This document shows positions 32,239 to 41,314 of a stretch of 64,000 nt of DNA, piece by piece. Source of the stretch: Rhodosporidiobolus odoratus (taxonomy: Eukaryota > Basidiomycota > Microbotryomycetes > Sporidiobolales > Sporidiobolaceae); NCBI GenBank assembly GCA_034387635.1, contig JAOANU010000006.1, forward strand, positions 744,001-808,000, read 5' to 3'. The notes under the pieces are model-generated. The model did not search any database and had not been told where the DNA came from. It saw only the letters and a list, made by a program, of their open reading frames with translations. A program made the translations under genes and the position numbers. How positions within the stretch are numbered: the first letter of the stretch is position 1; each line of letters starts with the position of its first letter.

Positions 32239-33640
32239 CCTCCTTCCGTCGATCCTTTCCCCTGCGCTTTCTTCATCTTCTCTCTTCGCTTTTCTTGTCC
32301 TCCGGCTCGTACTGGAGCCGTAATATTTCTACCCTGTCTGCACGTCCTACTGGATCAGTTGCCTGTGCACGCAATGAACTGTTATAGCTGTCTTCGAGTG
32401 AAGGAATGCGACGAGGCGAAAGTTGCTCGCTTGCTTTGCTGACCGAGACACGCTCACTGATAGCCATCTTGTTCTCGTATGCTCGTCAGGGCAAATCTGT
32501 GGACAAAAGTAGAGCATGGGAATTGCAGCCTGAATTGCGGGGCAAGGACGGGCTCGAGAGAAAAAGTGAGGATGTCAGAGCGGAGGGTAGGAGTGAGAGA
32601 GATAGGGGAATGCAAAGACGGGGGGAAGAAGGAAGGAGGAGAAAGCGGAGGGGGGACAAAAGAGATTATAGCCAAAGCGGCACGGAGAGAGAGAGAGAGA
32701 GAGGCGAGGTAGAAAGAGAGAGGGAGAGAAGGAAAGACAGCGTCCCCGAAAAAGCAAAGGGGGATCAACAGGCCTGTCCTGCCATCAACGATAACGGTGG
32801 GAGTGAGGTGTTGGCGGTGGGGGTACAGTGAATGGGGCCGGGGCATGGGTAGGTGGGTGTCGAAGTCACAAAAGGACGCATTCTACGCTTCCCTTCTCCT
32901 ACAAAAGGCGGAGAACTGGGGCACTAGGCTCGACGAGGTCGACGGGGTAGAAGCCGATCGAGGAGGCGTGGCGCGAGAAGCGAGTGAGAGAGGGTTGGGG
33001 GGAAGGGGAGGGAGAGAGCCGAAATGGGTACGAGGTCATGGCGACGCTGTCGTGACAACGTAAACGCTTCCACCTGCCTTTCGGCGTCCGAATTCTGGCG
33101 TCGCGTTCCTTCACTGCCTCGGGTACCGTTCGCGACCGTGCCCGACAAGAAGTGGGCTGAAGGTGGCAAGTAAGAGACGGTAGGCGGGGCCAGAGAAGGG
33201 AAAAAAGTTGCGACGCGGAATGGCTTCGATACGAGGCTGGACGGGAAAGGGGGCAATGGATTCAGGTGCGGGGATGGTGACGGGGGAGGATAGTCGAGTG
33301 TCGAGCTGAGGCAAGGGTGAACAGGGATGGAGAGGCGGAGGCGAAGGTGACGAGGCGAAAGAGGCGAAAGAGGCGAAAGAGGCGGAGACGAGGAAAAGGC
33401 GGGAACTAGAAGTCGAGGTAGGCGAAGCTTCGACTTAGGCGCGACCTCTTCCCTCTGAAACTCTTCGCTCCTGCTGAGCCCTCACTTCTCACCCTCCTCT
33501 TGTTGATACACCTGCTTGACCCGGACGGCGGGGCGAAGCGGAACCTGCTGCTGCGACTGCGAAACGACGGCGACGACGACACAAAACAAAAGACGAAGAC
33601 GAGACTGGGAGAGCGAGGTAGGGGGGGAAGGCGAGCGAGC
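32239..33640. other. Long non-coding stretch with purine-rich tract
   Basis: 1.4 kb between converging genes. 32,560-32,760 is strongly purine-rich on the plus strand, with a GA microsatellite near 32,690. No protein domain is visible in any frame, and the reading frames are low-complexity shadows. Confidence 0.55.
33352..33386 (+). repeat. Tandem 9-bp repeat GAGGCGAAA
   Basis: Three perfect copies of the 9-bp unit (33352-33378), then a degenerate unit. It is a minisatellite-like tract downstream of the casein kinase stop, possibly inside its 3' UTR. Confidence 0.7.
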
Positions 33641-35178
33641 TTAGTACCACTCGTTGCCGGCGCGGACGCGAGAGTCCTGGGCGTTCCGGGTTTGCGAGCG
33701 GAGCCTTCACGAAGACGAAGGTTAGATGAGCAATCAAAGACGAGATCAACGGGAAGAACGAGACGTACATGCGCTGGTCGGTTTGAACCGGAACCTGCTG
33801 CTGCTCCTCCTGAGGCAAAACCCTCCTCTTAGGCGCCGCACCCGCCACCGGCTGACCCTGCTGAACCGCCTGTCCAGGCTTGACGCCAGCCAACTCGCTC
33901 GCCTTCTGGACCTCGTCAACCCTCTGCTGGACGCTCCAGTCGAACACGTAGTCGTACTGGAACCCTTCACGGACAAACAGGTCGCGGAAGAGCTTGCGGA
34001 GGTAAGAGTAGTCGGGCTTGTCGTCGAAGCGGAGCGAGCGGCAGTAGTTGAGGTAGATGGCGAACTCGTTGGGGAAACCGCGGCAAAGGTATTCGGTCGG
34101 GGTCGTCATCTTCTTCTCCATGATGCGGTCGTACTTTTGCTTCTTGGTCGCCGCCTTGAGACCTTGCCAGGGGAGCGAACCGCGGAGGAAGTACATGAGA
34201 ACGTAGCCGAGCGACTCCATGTCGTCACGACGGGATTGCTCTGAAGGGAGTAACAACCGGGGAAAGGTTAGTCAAGCGCAAAGGGAGGAATAGCGGACGC
34301 AACGCACCGACACCCAAGTGCGTGTTGATCGAGGTGTAACGAGCGGTACCGGTCAAGTTCTTGTTCTCGCGGTACGGGATGTGGAGGTGAGTCTTGGGGT
34401 CGCGGTACTTCTTGGCCAGACCGAAGTCGATGACGTTGACCTGGTTGCCGCGCTTGCCAATACCCATGAGGAAGTTGTCAGGTTTGATGTCGCGGTGGAT
34501 GAAATTGCGAGAGTGGATGTATTCGATACGGGATATCTAGAAAGGCACGGAAGAATGAGTTTACGGACGAGAGTAAAGCGGAAGAATTGTACGCACGAGC
34601 TGGTCGGCGAGGAGAAGCGAGGTCTTGAGGGTGAATTTGCGGTTGCAGAAGTTGAAGAGGTCTTCGAGCGACGGGCCGAGCAAGTCGAGGACCATCGCGT
34701 TGTAGTCGCATTCAACGCCGAACCACCGCACGAACGGAACACCGACACCGCCGGCGAGAGTCTTGTAGACCTTTGCCTCATACTCGAGCTGGGGGTGCTT
34801 GGCCTTGACGGACTCGAGCTTGATGGCGACTTCTTCGCCAGAGATGATGTTGACACCGAGGTAGATATCACCTATAGGGAGAGCGCGTAAGTCTCGGTGT
34901 CTGGGCTACTCTATGAAACGAAAGAGCGTACCGAACTGTAGATCAGGAGAAGCCAGCAGAATGGACAGGTTGCGTTAGTTTCGCCTCATCTCGTGCGAAA
35001 GAGGGAGGAATCCGCGGACTGACCGATCCACTTCCAATCTTCTTGCCGATACGGTACTTGCCACCGACGCTGTAGAGCACAGTGAGCCTCGTTAGCGACT
35101 CATGCTCGACCTGAGCGAGGATTGAGCGAGATCATCGGGAGAGTGCGAGGAAAGGAGGTGGACGCACCGGAGATCCAT
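33641..35178 (-). CDS. HRR25: Casein kinase 1, Hrr25/CK1-delta type
   Basis: Ser/Thr kinase acting in DNA repair, vesicle traffic and ribosome maturation in yeasts. ATG 35178 opens an 11-nt first exon (MDL+), followed by [15 protein letters not shown] (35069-35024). A 4-nt microexon (34935-34932) supplies the F and part of the G, and the next exon gives [20 protein letters not shown]. Then [20 protein letters not shown] (catalytic loop), [60 protein letters not shown] and [20 protein letters not shown]. The kinase ends [17 protein letters not shown]; a short Gln/Pro-rich tail ends RVRAGNEWY. No C-terminal Cys for lipid anchoring, unlike Yck1/2. Residues for ATP binding and catalysis are intact. 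Confidence 0.95.
34932..34935 (-). other. 4-nt microexon in the CK1 glycine loop
   Basis: Minus-strand context is CTACAG/TTCG/GTACGC. Without these four bases the loop would lack Phe-Gly and the frame would break; with them it reads GSGSFGDIYLG. Flanking introns are about 88 and 60 nt. Confidence 0.8.
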
Positions 35179-36577
35179 GGCTAGAGTTGAGGGAGAGGGA
35201 AGGTAGAGAGGGTGAGGAGGGTATGCGGAAGGGTGAGAGACAGGTAACGAGGTAGAGCTCCTGTACAGAGTAGAAAAGGAATACGAGAGAGAGATGGAGA
35301 CACGAAGAGGAGGAACAAGACAAGGAGGGGAGGCGTCAGCAAGGTCTGGCCGAACACTGCCACCGGTATCGGCTACTCGCGCGGGTTCTGTGATCCCTCG
35401 AGAGCGTGTCGTATGTGCTCCTTGTGCTCGGCTGGCAGTCCAGATTCGTGCACGAGGTGGTGAGGGTGGGCGTGGGCTGGGAAGGGTGGACGAGGCACTG
35501 AGCGGTGCCAACTACCCCCACTCCTCAGTCCAGTAGTGCGGTGAGGGCATATATAAACTACCTACAGTAATCAGGTGCACCGAGATGTGTGCTCTAGGCG
35601 CTAGATGGGAGGAGAGAGGAGGATCTCGAGTGAGTTGGAGGAGAGAGTGAGCGATGGAATGGGGCCAGAGTCGAGTCAGCTGATAGAAGAGAGAGAGTCG
35701 GTATTTACCTAGTGTGCTGGGTTGGCGGGAGTAGCTAGCGAATGTGGACTAGCAGGCAGCGAACCACAAAGGAGAAGGAACCGAGGAAGAGGAGAAAGCG
35801 AGACTCGCCGGGGTGAGCGAGCCGGACCCGTCAAACCACGGTTCGCTTCTCAATCCTCCGTTTCTCGGCAGACTTTCGCTCTCTAGACCCTCATGCACCT
35901 TTCTGCGACCAGCTGGCAGCCCGCTGATCCTCTTCCGGAGGACCGCTCACGGTGCGGTATTTCTGCTCATCATGAAAAGGCGCGAGAAACTTCAAAATGG
36001 CTCCCTTCGCTACCACTTGCTATACTATGCCGTACTCGATCCAACCTCAGCCACTCCACGCTAAACCGCATTTGTCATCTGCCGTTGCTTGCGTCCCAAT
36101 GACTTTTCCTCAGTCCCTTCCTCCTTTTCCGCCGTTCCACCGTTTCCCGCTTCACGCCCACCACCGCCTGCTCGATACCGTGCCTGCGCATCCTTCCTGC
36201 AGGAGCCATGCTAACGGATAGCCCGATGCTCGCTCGCCCCGACGCGAGAAGCAACATTGACTTGTCCTCCGGTCCCGATCAGGATGCTGAGTGAAGAGAT
36301 GGCAAACGGGGCGGGTGGGTCGAAGTTTCGGCGGAGTCGCACCGTCGATCGCAGGTGAGGCTGGAGTAGATGCGAGATGGCCTCGCCGGGGTGAAGGCTG
36401 CATGTGCGGAAGTGAAAGGCGGAGAAAGACTGGTTTGACAAGAGGAGCAGCGACGAAGTAGCGGGGGGTGTCATCTACTGCGAAAGCTCGTCAATACTTC
36501 GATGTACTGTGCGAGGTGAGGATGGAACGAGAACGCACGTTACGAGACCTCCTTCCTTATCTCTTAGTTTCAACGCC
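35179..36577. other. Long upstream region of casein kinase 1
   Basis: 1.4 kb. It probably holds the CK1 promoter and leader, and the 3' flank of the next minus-strand gene. An ORF at 35997-36221 (MAPFATTCYTMPYSIQPQPL, 74 residues) has a good start context but no recognisable domain; it could be a small gene or chance. Confidence 0.45.
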
Positions 36578-37072
36578 TCACATCCCCGCCCACATTCTGA
36601 CCGTGCCAATCTGTTCCTCGCTGAGCTCTCCATGCACCTTCTCCACAACCTTTGCAAGTTCTGTCTCCGCATCCTCCTCGGCGATCTTGCCGCTGTGCAA
36701 GTCTTTACGAAGTTGCAGGGCGAGAAGAGCGAGCGGGGCGATGTCGACGCGTTCTGTTTGCTGCCTGCCGTCTGCTGGTGCGTCGATAGGGAACATATGC
36801 TCGGCTCGGATGGGTGGGGCGAAAGGCGGAGAGTGCGAGGCGGCGGAGAGAGAGGGCGAAGCTGCTGCCGATGGACGGGAAGAGACCGAAAGCTCCGTCG
36901 ACGTGGAAGGTCTCGCCTTGACCGCGTCCAGCTCGAGCAGAACGTCGATGTCCTCGCCTGTGCGATCCTTGACGGCCTTCTTTGCGCGTTCCCACCTGCT
37001 CTCGAGGAAGTGGATTCGTGCGAGGGCGGCTTCGAGGGAGGAGGGTTGGCCGAGTGGGGAGGGAGTGGACAT
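36578..37072 (-). CDS. Orphan protein, copy 1 of duplicated divergent pair (minus partner)
   Basis: 164 residues, single exon, starting MSTPSPLGQPSSLEAALARI at 37072. The first 50 residues look like a helix or short coiled coil (IHFLESRWERAKKAVKDRTG), then a Ser/Pro-rich linker, then a second helical part (VDIAPLALLALQLRKDLHSG, ETELAKVVEKVHGELSEE). No family recognised. The start codon lies 225 bp from the divergent partner at 37298. The N-terminal 60 residues recur almost unchanged in the copy at 38.68-38.82 kb, where the rest is lost. Strong conservation of the coding sequence in this arm of the duplication supports it being a real gene. Confidence 0.6.
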   Translation of the reverse strand: MSTPSPLGQPSSLEAALARIHFLESRWERAKKAVKDRTGEDIDVLLELDAVKARPSTSTELSVSSRPSAAASPSLSAASHSPPFAPPIRAEHMFPIDAPADGRQQTERVDIAPLALLALQLRKDLHSGKIAEEDAETELAKVVEKVHGELSEEQIGTVRMWAGM

Positions 37073-37297
37073 GGTATGGCGGGACACCAACAGTGCTCGA
37101 GTTGCGTGTATGAGGCGTACACGGGCTACAAGCATGTGTAGTGTAGCAAATCGAAACAACCTCTTCAATTCTCATCAGTCTCAGATTGTTTCGATTCCTC
37201 TCACTCAACTTCGTACTTTATTGCGGCTTGCAGACTCTCTAGTACCACCACCGTTGAACAAGTCGCCACCCAATCGCAAGCGTACGGTTGGTCTGCA
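37073..37297. promoter_or_regulatory. Shared divergent promoter, copy 1
   Basis: 225 bp between the two start codons. Nearly identical to 38825-39050, including an unbroken run across AACCTCTTCAATTCTCATCA and onwards. Suggests recent duplication, or a promoter under constraint. Confidence 0.55.
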
Positions 37298-38205
37298 ATG
37301 TCGACGCCGCTCGTCCCGTCCTCGATGCCTCTCGTTATTAATCCCGCCCTCATCGCCGGCAGCGGGCTACCGGTGGACGAGAAGTATACAAGATACCCAT
37401 ATACGGTGACATGTGCGTTTTCCTCTTCAAATCGTTGCCGAGCGATAAAACAAGTTGTGGACTGAAGATCCTTTGGCACCTGCTAGTCGAAGACCTCACA
37501 AACCCGCGTAGCATGCCATCCAACTGGGGCGCATTGATCCGCTCCGGCGCATTTGTATACCCCGACCCGCCTTGCATCGCCTCTCACGCCTCTTGGCCGA
37601 AACTTACTCCTCCATGGCTCGGAGACCGTCTCATGGCAGCTGCCGAAGCAGGCGACCCGTCTGCGTGGACGTCCGAGTTGCAAGCACTGTACGATTCAGT
37701 CAGCCCAGAGCGCTGGGCCGAGCTGTGTGTTGAGATTGTCAGAGAGCTGGCGGGGTGCAACGAATGGCACAGGCGATCTGAGAACGATTCGAGATTAAGC
37801 GGCGAGTACGAAGCAGCCAATGCCAGACGTTTTACCCAGAACAGGGACTTTGCGGGTGAACTTTATGACGGACGCGCTCGACTTGTCTTCCTGCCACTGA
37901 TTCCTGCTTCTTGTGATCCAGGATTACAGTATCTTCACAGCCTACATCGCATACATACGCAGTCCGAGGCGCAGGAGCCTCCCCACCCCTTGACTCCTCC
38001 GTCAGTTCCGTTGCCCGATTCCTCTCCCGTCTTCGGTTCGCCATCCACGTTCGATCGTGCGGTTCGCGAAGGATACTATGCACCACGCGGCATAGAACTG
38101 CGCCGGCGTCGACCACCCCGTTCACCCGCGTCTCCCGCAGATAGCTCTGGCGAGAATGACTGTGGCTTCGACAAGAAGGGTCAGTGGAGTGGAATGATGG
38201 AATGA
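37298..38205 (+). CDS. Orphan protein, copy 1 of duplicated divergent pair (plus partner)
   Basis: ATG 37298 opens MSTPLVPSSMPLVINPALIA and LPVDEKYTRYPYTVT; an intron (37413 to about 37488, ending GCACCTGCTAG) joins FEDLTNPRSMPSNWGALIRS in phase. The core reads SGAFVYPDPPCIASHASWPK, PPWLGDRLMAAAEAGDPSAW and ELAGCNEWHRRSENDSRLSG. A 66-nt stretch (GTGAAC...GATCCAG, about 37855-37920) has intron signals but is a multiple of three and open, so both forms would be in frame. The C-terminus is Pro/Ser-rich and basic. No known domain; Trp/Pro-rich, no signal peptide or membrane helix. The second copy at 39,052-39,871 is about 85-90% similar in the core. Function unknown. Confidence 0.65.
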
Positions 38206-38300
38206 AATGATTCGAGACACAAGTTGTCCAGCGAGCCGGTACATTTTCCGCCACCTTAGGACATCCTTGCTTGCTCACTCGCTATATGGTTCGACACTGT

Positions 38301-38657
38301 ATGGGTCAGGCGGATCTGGAGGAGGGAGAGTTGCAGGACGCCGGAGGAGTGCAGCCTAGAAGGGCGGCAGCGCCGAGCAAGTGCACGTGGACGTATTCAG
38401 CCACGTTGACTCTTCCTCCCGAAGTGAGGCGGGGTAATAGCACCGAAGCTGCTACATGCCCAATTGCCAGAGGAAAGCTTATATTTATGCTGACTTTCTC
38501 ATGCCCTTCCCCCCGGTCTTCTTCGCAGGTCTCCTCGTCTTTCTCCTCCACACGGGCGCCATGGCGCTCGCTTACCTCATAAGTGCCTGCTCTTCAGCCG
38601 GCGGATTCGTCTTGTCGGCGTGCGGGCGATTTTTGTGGTTTTTGTACCGTTCAACGT
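38301..38657 (+). pseudogene. Truncated copy of the four-TM gene 5' region
   Basis: 38301-38370 resembles 30859-30930 (MGQADLEEGELQD against MDEADLGEGDLQG). 38524-38657 resembles 31087-31212 (GLLVFLLHTGAMALAYLISA against GLLVFPLRMGAMALACLIAA), including the CGCAG acceptor. The copy stops at TTTTTGTACCGTTC, four bases into the parent's next intron, and runs straight into copy 2 of the orphan-pair duplication. No downstream exons remain, so it cannot make the parent protein. Confidence 0.75.
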
Positions 38658-38822
38658 GGGAGGTCTCGCCTTGACCGCGTTCAGCTCGAGCAGACCGTCG
38701 ATGTCCTCGCCTGTGCGATCCTTGACGGCCTTCTTTGCGCGTTCCCACCTGTTCTCGAGGAAGTGAATTTGTGCGAGGGCGGCTTCGAGGGAGGAGGGTT
38801 GGCCGAGTGGGGAGAGAGTGGA
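38577..38822 (-). pseudogene. Truncated copy 2 of the orphan minus partner
   Basis: ATG 38822 reads MSTLSPLGQPSSLEAALAQI and VKDRTGEDIDGLLELNAVKA, matching the first 60 residues of the gene at 37072. After that, the frame enters antisense of the four-TM gene fragment and ends after TRRIRRLKSRHL at 38577. The C-terminal half of the parent is missing. The start and promoter are intact, so a short chimeric peptide could be made; whether it is functional is unknown. Confidence 0.65.
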
Positions 38823-39871
38823 CATGGTATGGCGGGACACCAACAGTGCTCGAGTTGCGTGTATGAGGCGTACACGGGCTACAAGCATGTGCAGTGTAGC
38901 AAATCGAAACAACCTCTTCAATTCTCATCAGTCTCAGATTGTTTCGATTCCTCTCACTCAACTTCGTACTCTATTGCGGCTTGCAGACTCTCTATTACTA
39001 CCGCCGCGGAAGAAAACGCCACCTCATCACAAGCGTATGATTGGTCTGCAATGTCGACGCCGCTCGTCCCGTCCTCGACACCTCCCGCCGTTGATCCCGC
39101 CCTCATCTCCTACGACGGTCTACCGGTGGACGAGAAGTATACAAGATACCCATATACGGTCACAGGTGCGTTTCCCTCTTCAAATCGTTGCCGAGCGATA
39201 AAACAAGTTGTGGACTGAAGATCCTTTGGCACCTGCTAGTCGAAGACCTCACAGACCCGCGTAGCATGCCATCCAACTGGGGCGCATTGATCCGCTCCGG
39301 CGCATTCGTATACCCCGACCCGCCTTGCATCGCCTCTCACGCCTCTTGGCCAAAACTTACTCCTCCATGGCTCGGAGACCGTCTTATGGCAGCCGCCGAA
39401 GCTGGCGACCCGTCTCCGTGGACACCAGACCTGCAAGCACTGTATGATTCGGTCAGCCCAGAGCGCTGGGAGGAGCTGTATGTCGAGGTTGCCAGAGAGA
39501 TGGCGGGGTGCAACGAGTGGCACAGGCGATCTGGAAACGATCCGAGATTAAGCTCCGAGTACGAAGCAGCCAACGCCAGACGTTTGGCCCAGAACAGGGA
39601 CTTTGCAGGTGAACTTTATGACGGACGGGATCTACTTGTCTTCCTGCCACTGATTCCTGCTTCTTATGATGCAGGATTACAGTATCTTCACGGCCTGCAG
39701 CATATACATACGCACTCTGAGGCGGAGGCGCCTCCTATACCTGATCCTCAGCCACCCCTCCCTACCCCTGGCTCCTCCGCCGTCTCTGACCTACCGACTC
39801 CCGTCGAGCGCCAGCCTTTCGAGGGCTATCGTGGACTGATTGGCACGACGTTGCGCCAACGGCACATTTGA
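38657..39871. repeat. Segmental duplication, copy 2 (source 36,898 to about 38,205)
   Basis: From GTGGGAGGTCTCGCCTTGAC onwards this follows copy 1 with scattered substitutions and few gaps through both divergent starts, both introns and most of the plus-strand gene. Similarity drops after about 39,730 (copy 1: 37,985). Same orientation, about 1.75 kb apart. Confidence 0.85.
39052..39871 (+). CDS. Orphan protein, copy 2 of duplicated divergent pair (plus partner)
   Basis: ATG 39052 opens MSTPLVPSSTPPAVDPALIS and LPVDEKYTRYPYTVT. The intron (39167 to about 39241, GTGCGTTTCC...CTGCTAG) joins VEDLTDPRSMPSNWGALIRS in phase. The core matches copy 1 closely (SGAFVYPDPPCIASHASWPK is identical). The optional 66-nt in-frame intron is kept at the same place. 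The C-terminal Pro-rich tail is rewritten and ends LIGTTLRQRHI. Differences are spread over both codon types, but no stop has arisen, so the copy may be functional. Promoter retained. No domain recognised. Confidence 0.62.
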
Positions 39872-40479
39872 CGGATCAGGGTCATGAGGAAGCTGACTAT
39901 CCTGACGGTCTGACACTGCGAGGCCTCTGTGCAGCTTGTACAGTCTTGTCTACGAGCTGATTGTTGCAACTTTACTCACTGTTGCACATCAGCACTTGAC
40001 CCTGCAAGAGCTTGCCTCTCAACTGTGCCGTGAGACCCCGTCGTGTCTTGTATCCAGTCAGTGAAGCGTCAGGAAACTCGAGATTTCCGATGAGAACAAC
40101 CTTGTTGCAGAAATTGTAGACACTTTCTCATCTCGCTCTCTACCCGCTGCCACGCCTGGAGGTCACAGGTGCCACTCCTGCTTGTCCACTATCGTCGGAA
40201 CTTCCTGCTGCGGGTCCTATGTTGATTATAAGAGCAATGTAGGATGACAATGAGAAACAGAAACCACCGACTTGCCAAGGTCATGAAGGGAAAGCACGCA
40301 AGTAAACTACTCCGACTACAAGACGTGTACTGTATGTAGCAAAGAGCAGGGTATTGCATCGACATCAGAGCAGTGACAGCAGACCCTGCTGTGAGGCATC
40401 TGAACCGTGCCTCTTTCTCCTTTCATCGCAGGAGGGGCTCCCCTTGTCAGAAGCTGGGCGGGGAGGGACCCAAAAATAT
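39872..40479. other. Intergenic region between orphan copy 2 and tRNA
   Basis: 608 bp, lower GC than the surroundings. No reading frame or RNA recognised. Confidence 0.55.
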
Positions 40480-40582
40480 AGGCGTGACTGGGGATCGAAC
40501 CCAGGTTAGCTGGAGTCAGTGTGAGTACGCCGGGACGTTCTCTGATCAGAACCAACTGTACTAACCACTATACGATCTCGCC
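40480..40582 (-). tRNA. tRNA-Gln (anticodon CTG) with intron
   Basis: Minus strand starts GGCGAGATCGTATAGTGGTT (acceptor and D arm; B/A boxes present) and ends with the T arm CTGGGTTCGATCCCCAG and TCACGCC. The anticodon loop is TTCTGAT, as in other eukaryotic tRNA-Gln(CTG). Stem GTTGG pairs with CCAGC after removal of an intron of about 31 nt placed one base 3' of the anticodon. One A-A mismatch in the acceptor stem. A T5 run for Pol III termination follows just downstream. Confidence 0.87.
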
Positions 40583-41314
40583 TTGATAATTGCTGTGCGG
40601 GATCTGAGCACTCTCATTCACCCAACCAGAAGGGCTTCCACCAGACACACAGTTACCCTCGCCTGCCTTCCTCCCTGCTCAGAGTCCCTCCTCTCCCAGC
40701 TTCGAAACCGCCATTTTCACCTCTTCGCCGATCGCTACTGATCCCGCACCTCCTCTTCTAAATCGACGCAAGTGTGGAAATGCACCAGCCTCATCTCCAC
40801 CTCTCGTGCCCTCTTTACCGCTCATTAACATTCCCACCTCGCCAGGCAGTCGGCACCCTTTTTCAAGACCCTCCTCATTCCTCCTCAGTTCCCACGCCGC
40901 ACTCCACCACGCCTCAAGGTTCTTGCTCGCTACCGAGCGCTTCTCGCGCTACGACGTGTGCTTTGCGGCTGAGTCGAAGGTCGAGCAGGAGTCGAAGAGT
41001 GGGCGAGCGGTGCCAGGACAAGCGCGCCGTCGGGATTGGCGCTCGGGGTGCTAAGAAGTCGACTGGGAGAGTTGGAAGCGGCTGCCGAGGTGTTCGAGGC
41101 AACCAAGAGGGATCGACGGCAAGAAGACGAGTTCTGTATCGGCGTCAAAGTTTCTGTCTTGCCTTTTTTTCCTGCTTTTCGCTTTGGGCAATATACGTCC
41201 ATTCTAATTCTGAGCAGCAGATACTTAGTCTTCCTTCTTCCCGATATAGATCGTTCACGTCAGCTCCAGTGCTCGAAGCGGCTTGAACGAAATTCCCCTC
41301 TCTATCTCTCCCAG
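40583..41314. other. tRNA-IMA1 intergenic region with unresolved reading frames
   Basis: 732 bp. Plus-strand frames read SFLLSSHAALHHASRFLLAT and then, in another frame, LGVLRSRLGELEAAAEVFEA. Both look coding-like, but there is no ATG in either frame that fits and I cannot join them. It may be an unrecognised small gene, or leader sequence of IMA1. Confidence 0.35.

Noticed and set aside
32680..32740. GA-rich tract as part of a mobile element
   Set aside because: No terminal repeats, target-site duplication or transposase or reverse-transcriptase frame nearby; it is a simple repeat.
33726..34890. Plus-strand ORFs of 172 and 190 codons
   Set aside because: Antisense to the casein kinase 1 exons, whose catalytic motifs are intact.
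36509..37141. Plus-strand ORF of 210 codons over the orphan minus gene
   Set aside because: Lower coding character than the minus frame. The minus-strand N-terminus, not the plus frame, is preserved next to a conserved divergent promoter.
37411..37420. ATG at 37411 as start of orphan copy 1
   Set aside because: It lies at an exon-intron border. The spliced model from ATG 37298 keeps phase in both copies, and the equivalent ATG is missing in copy 2.
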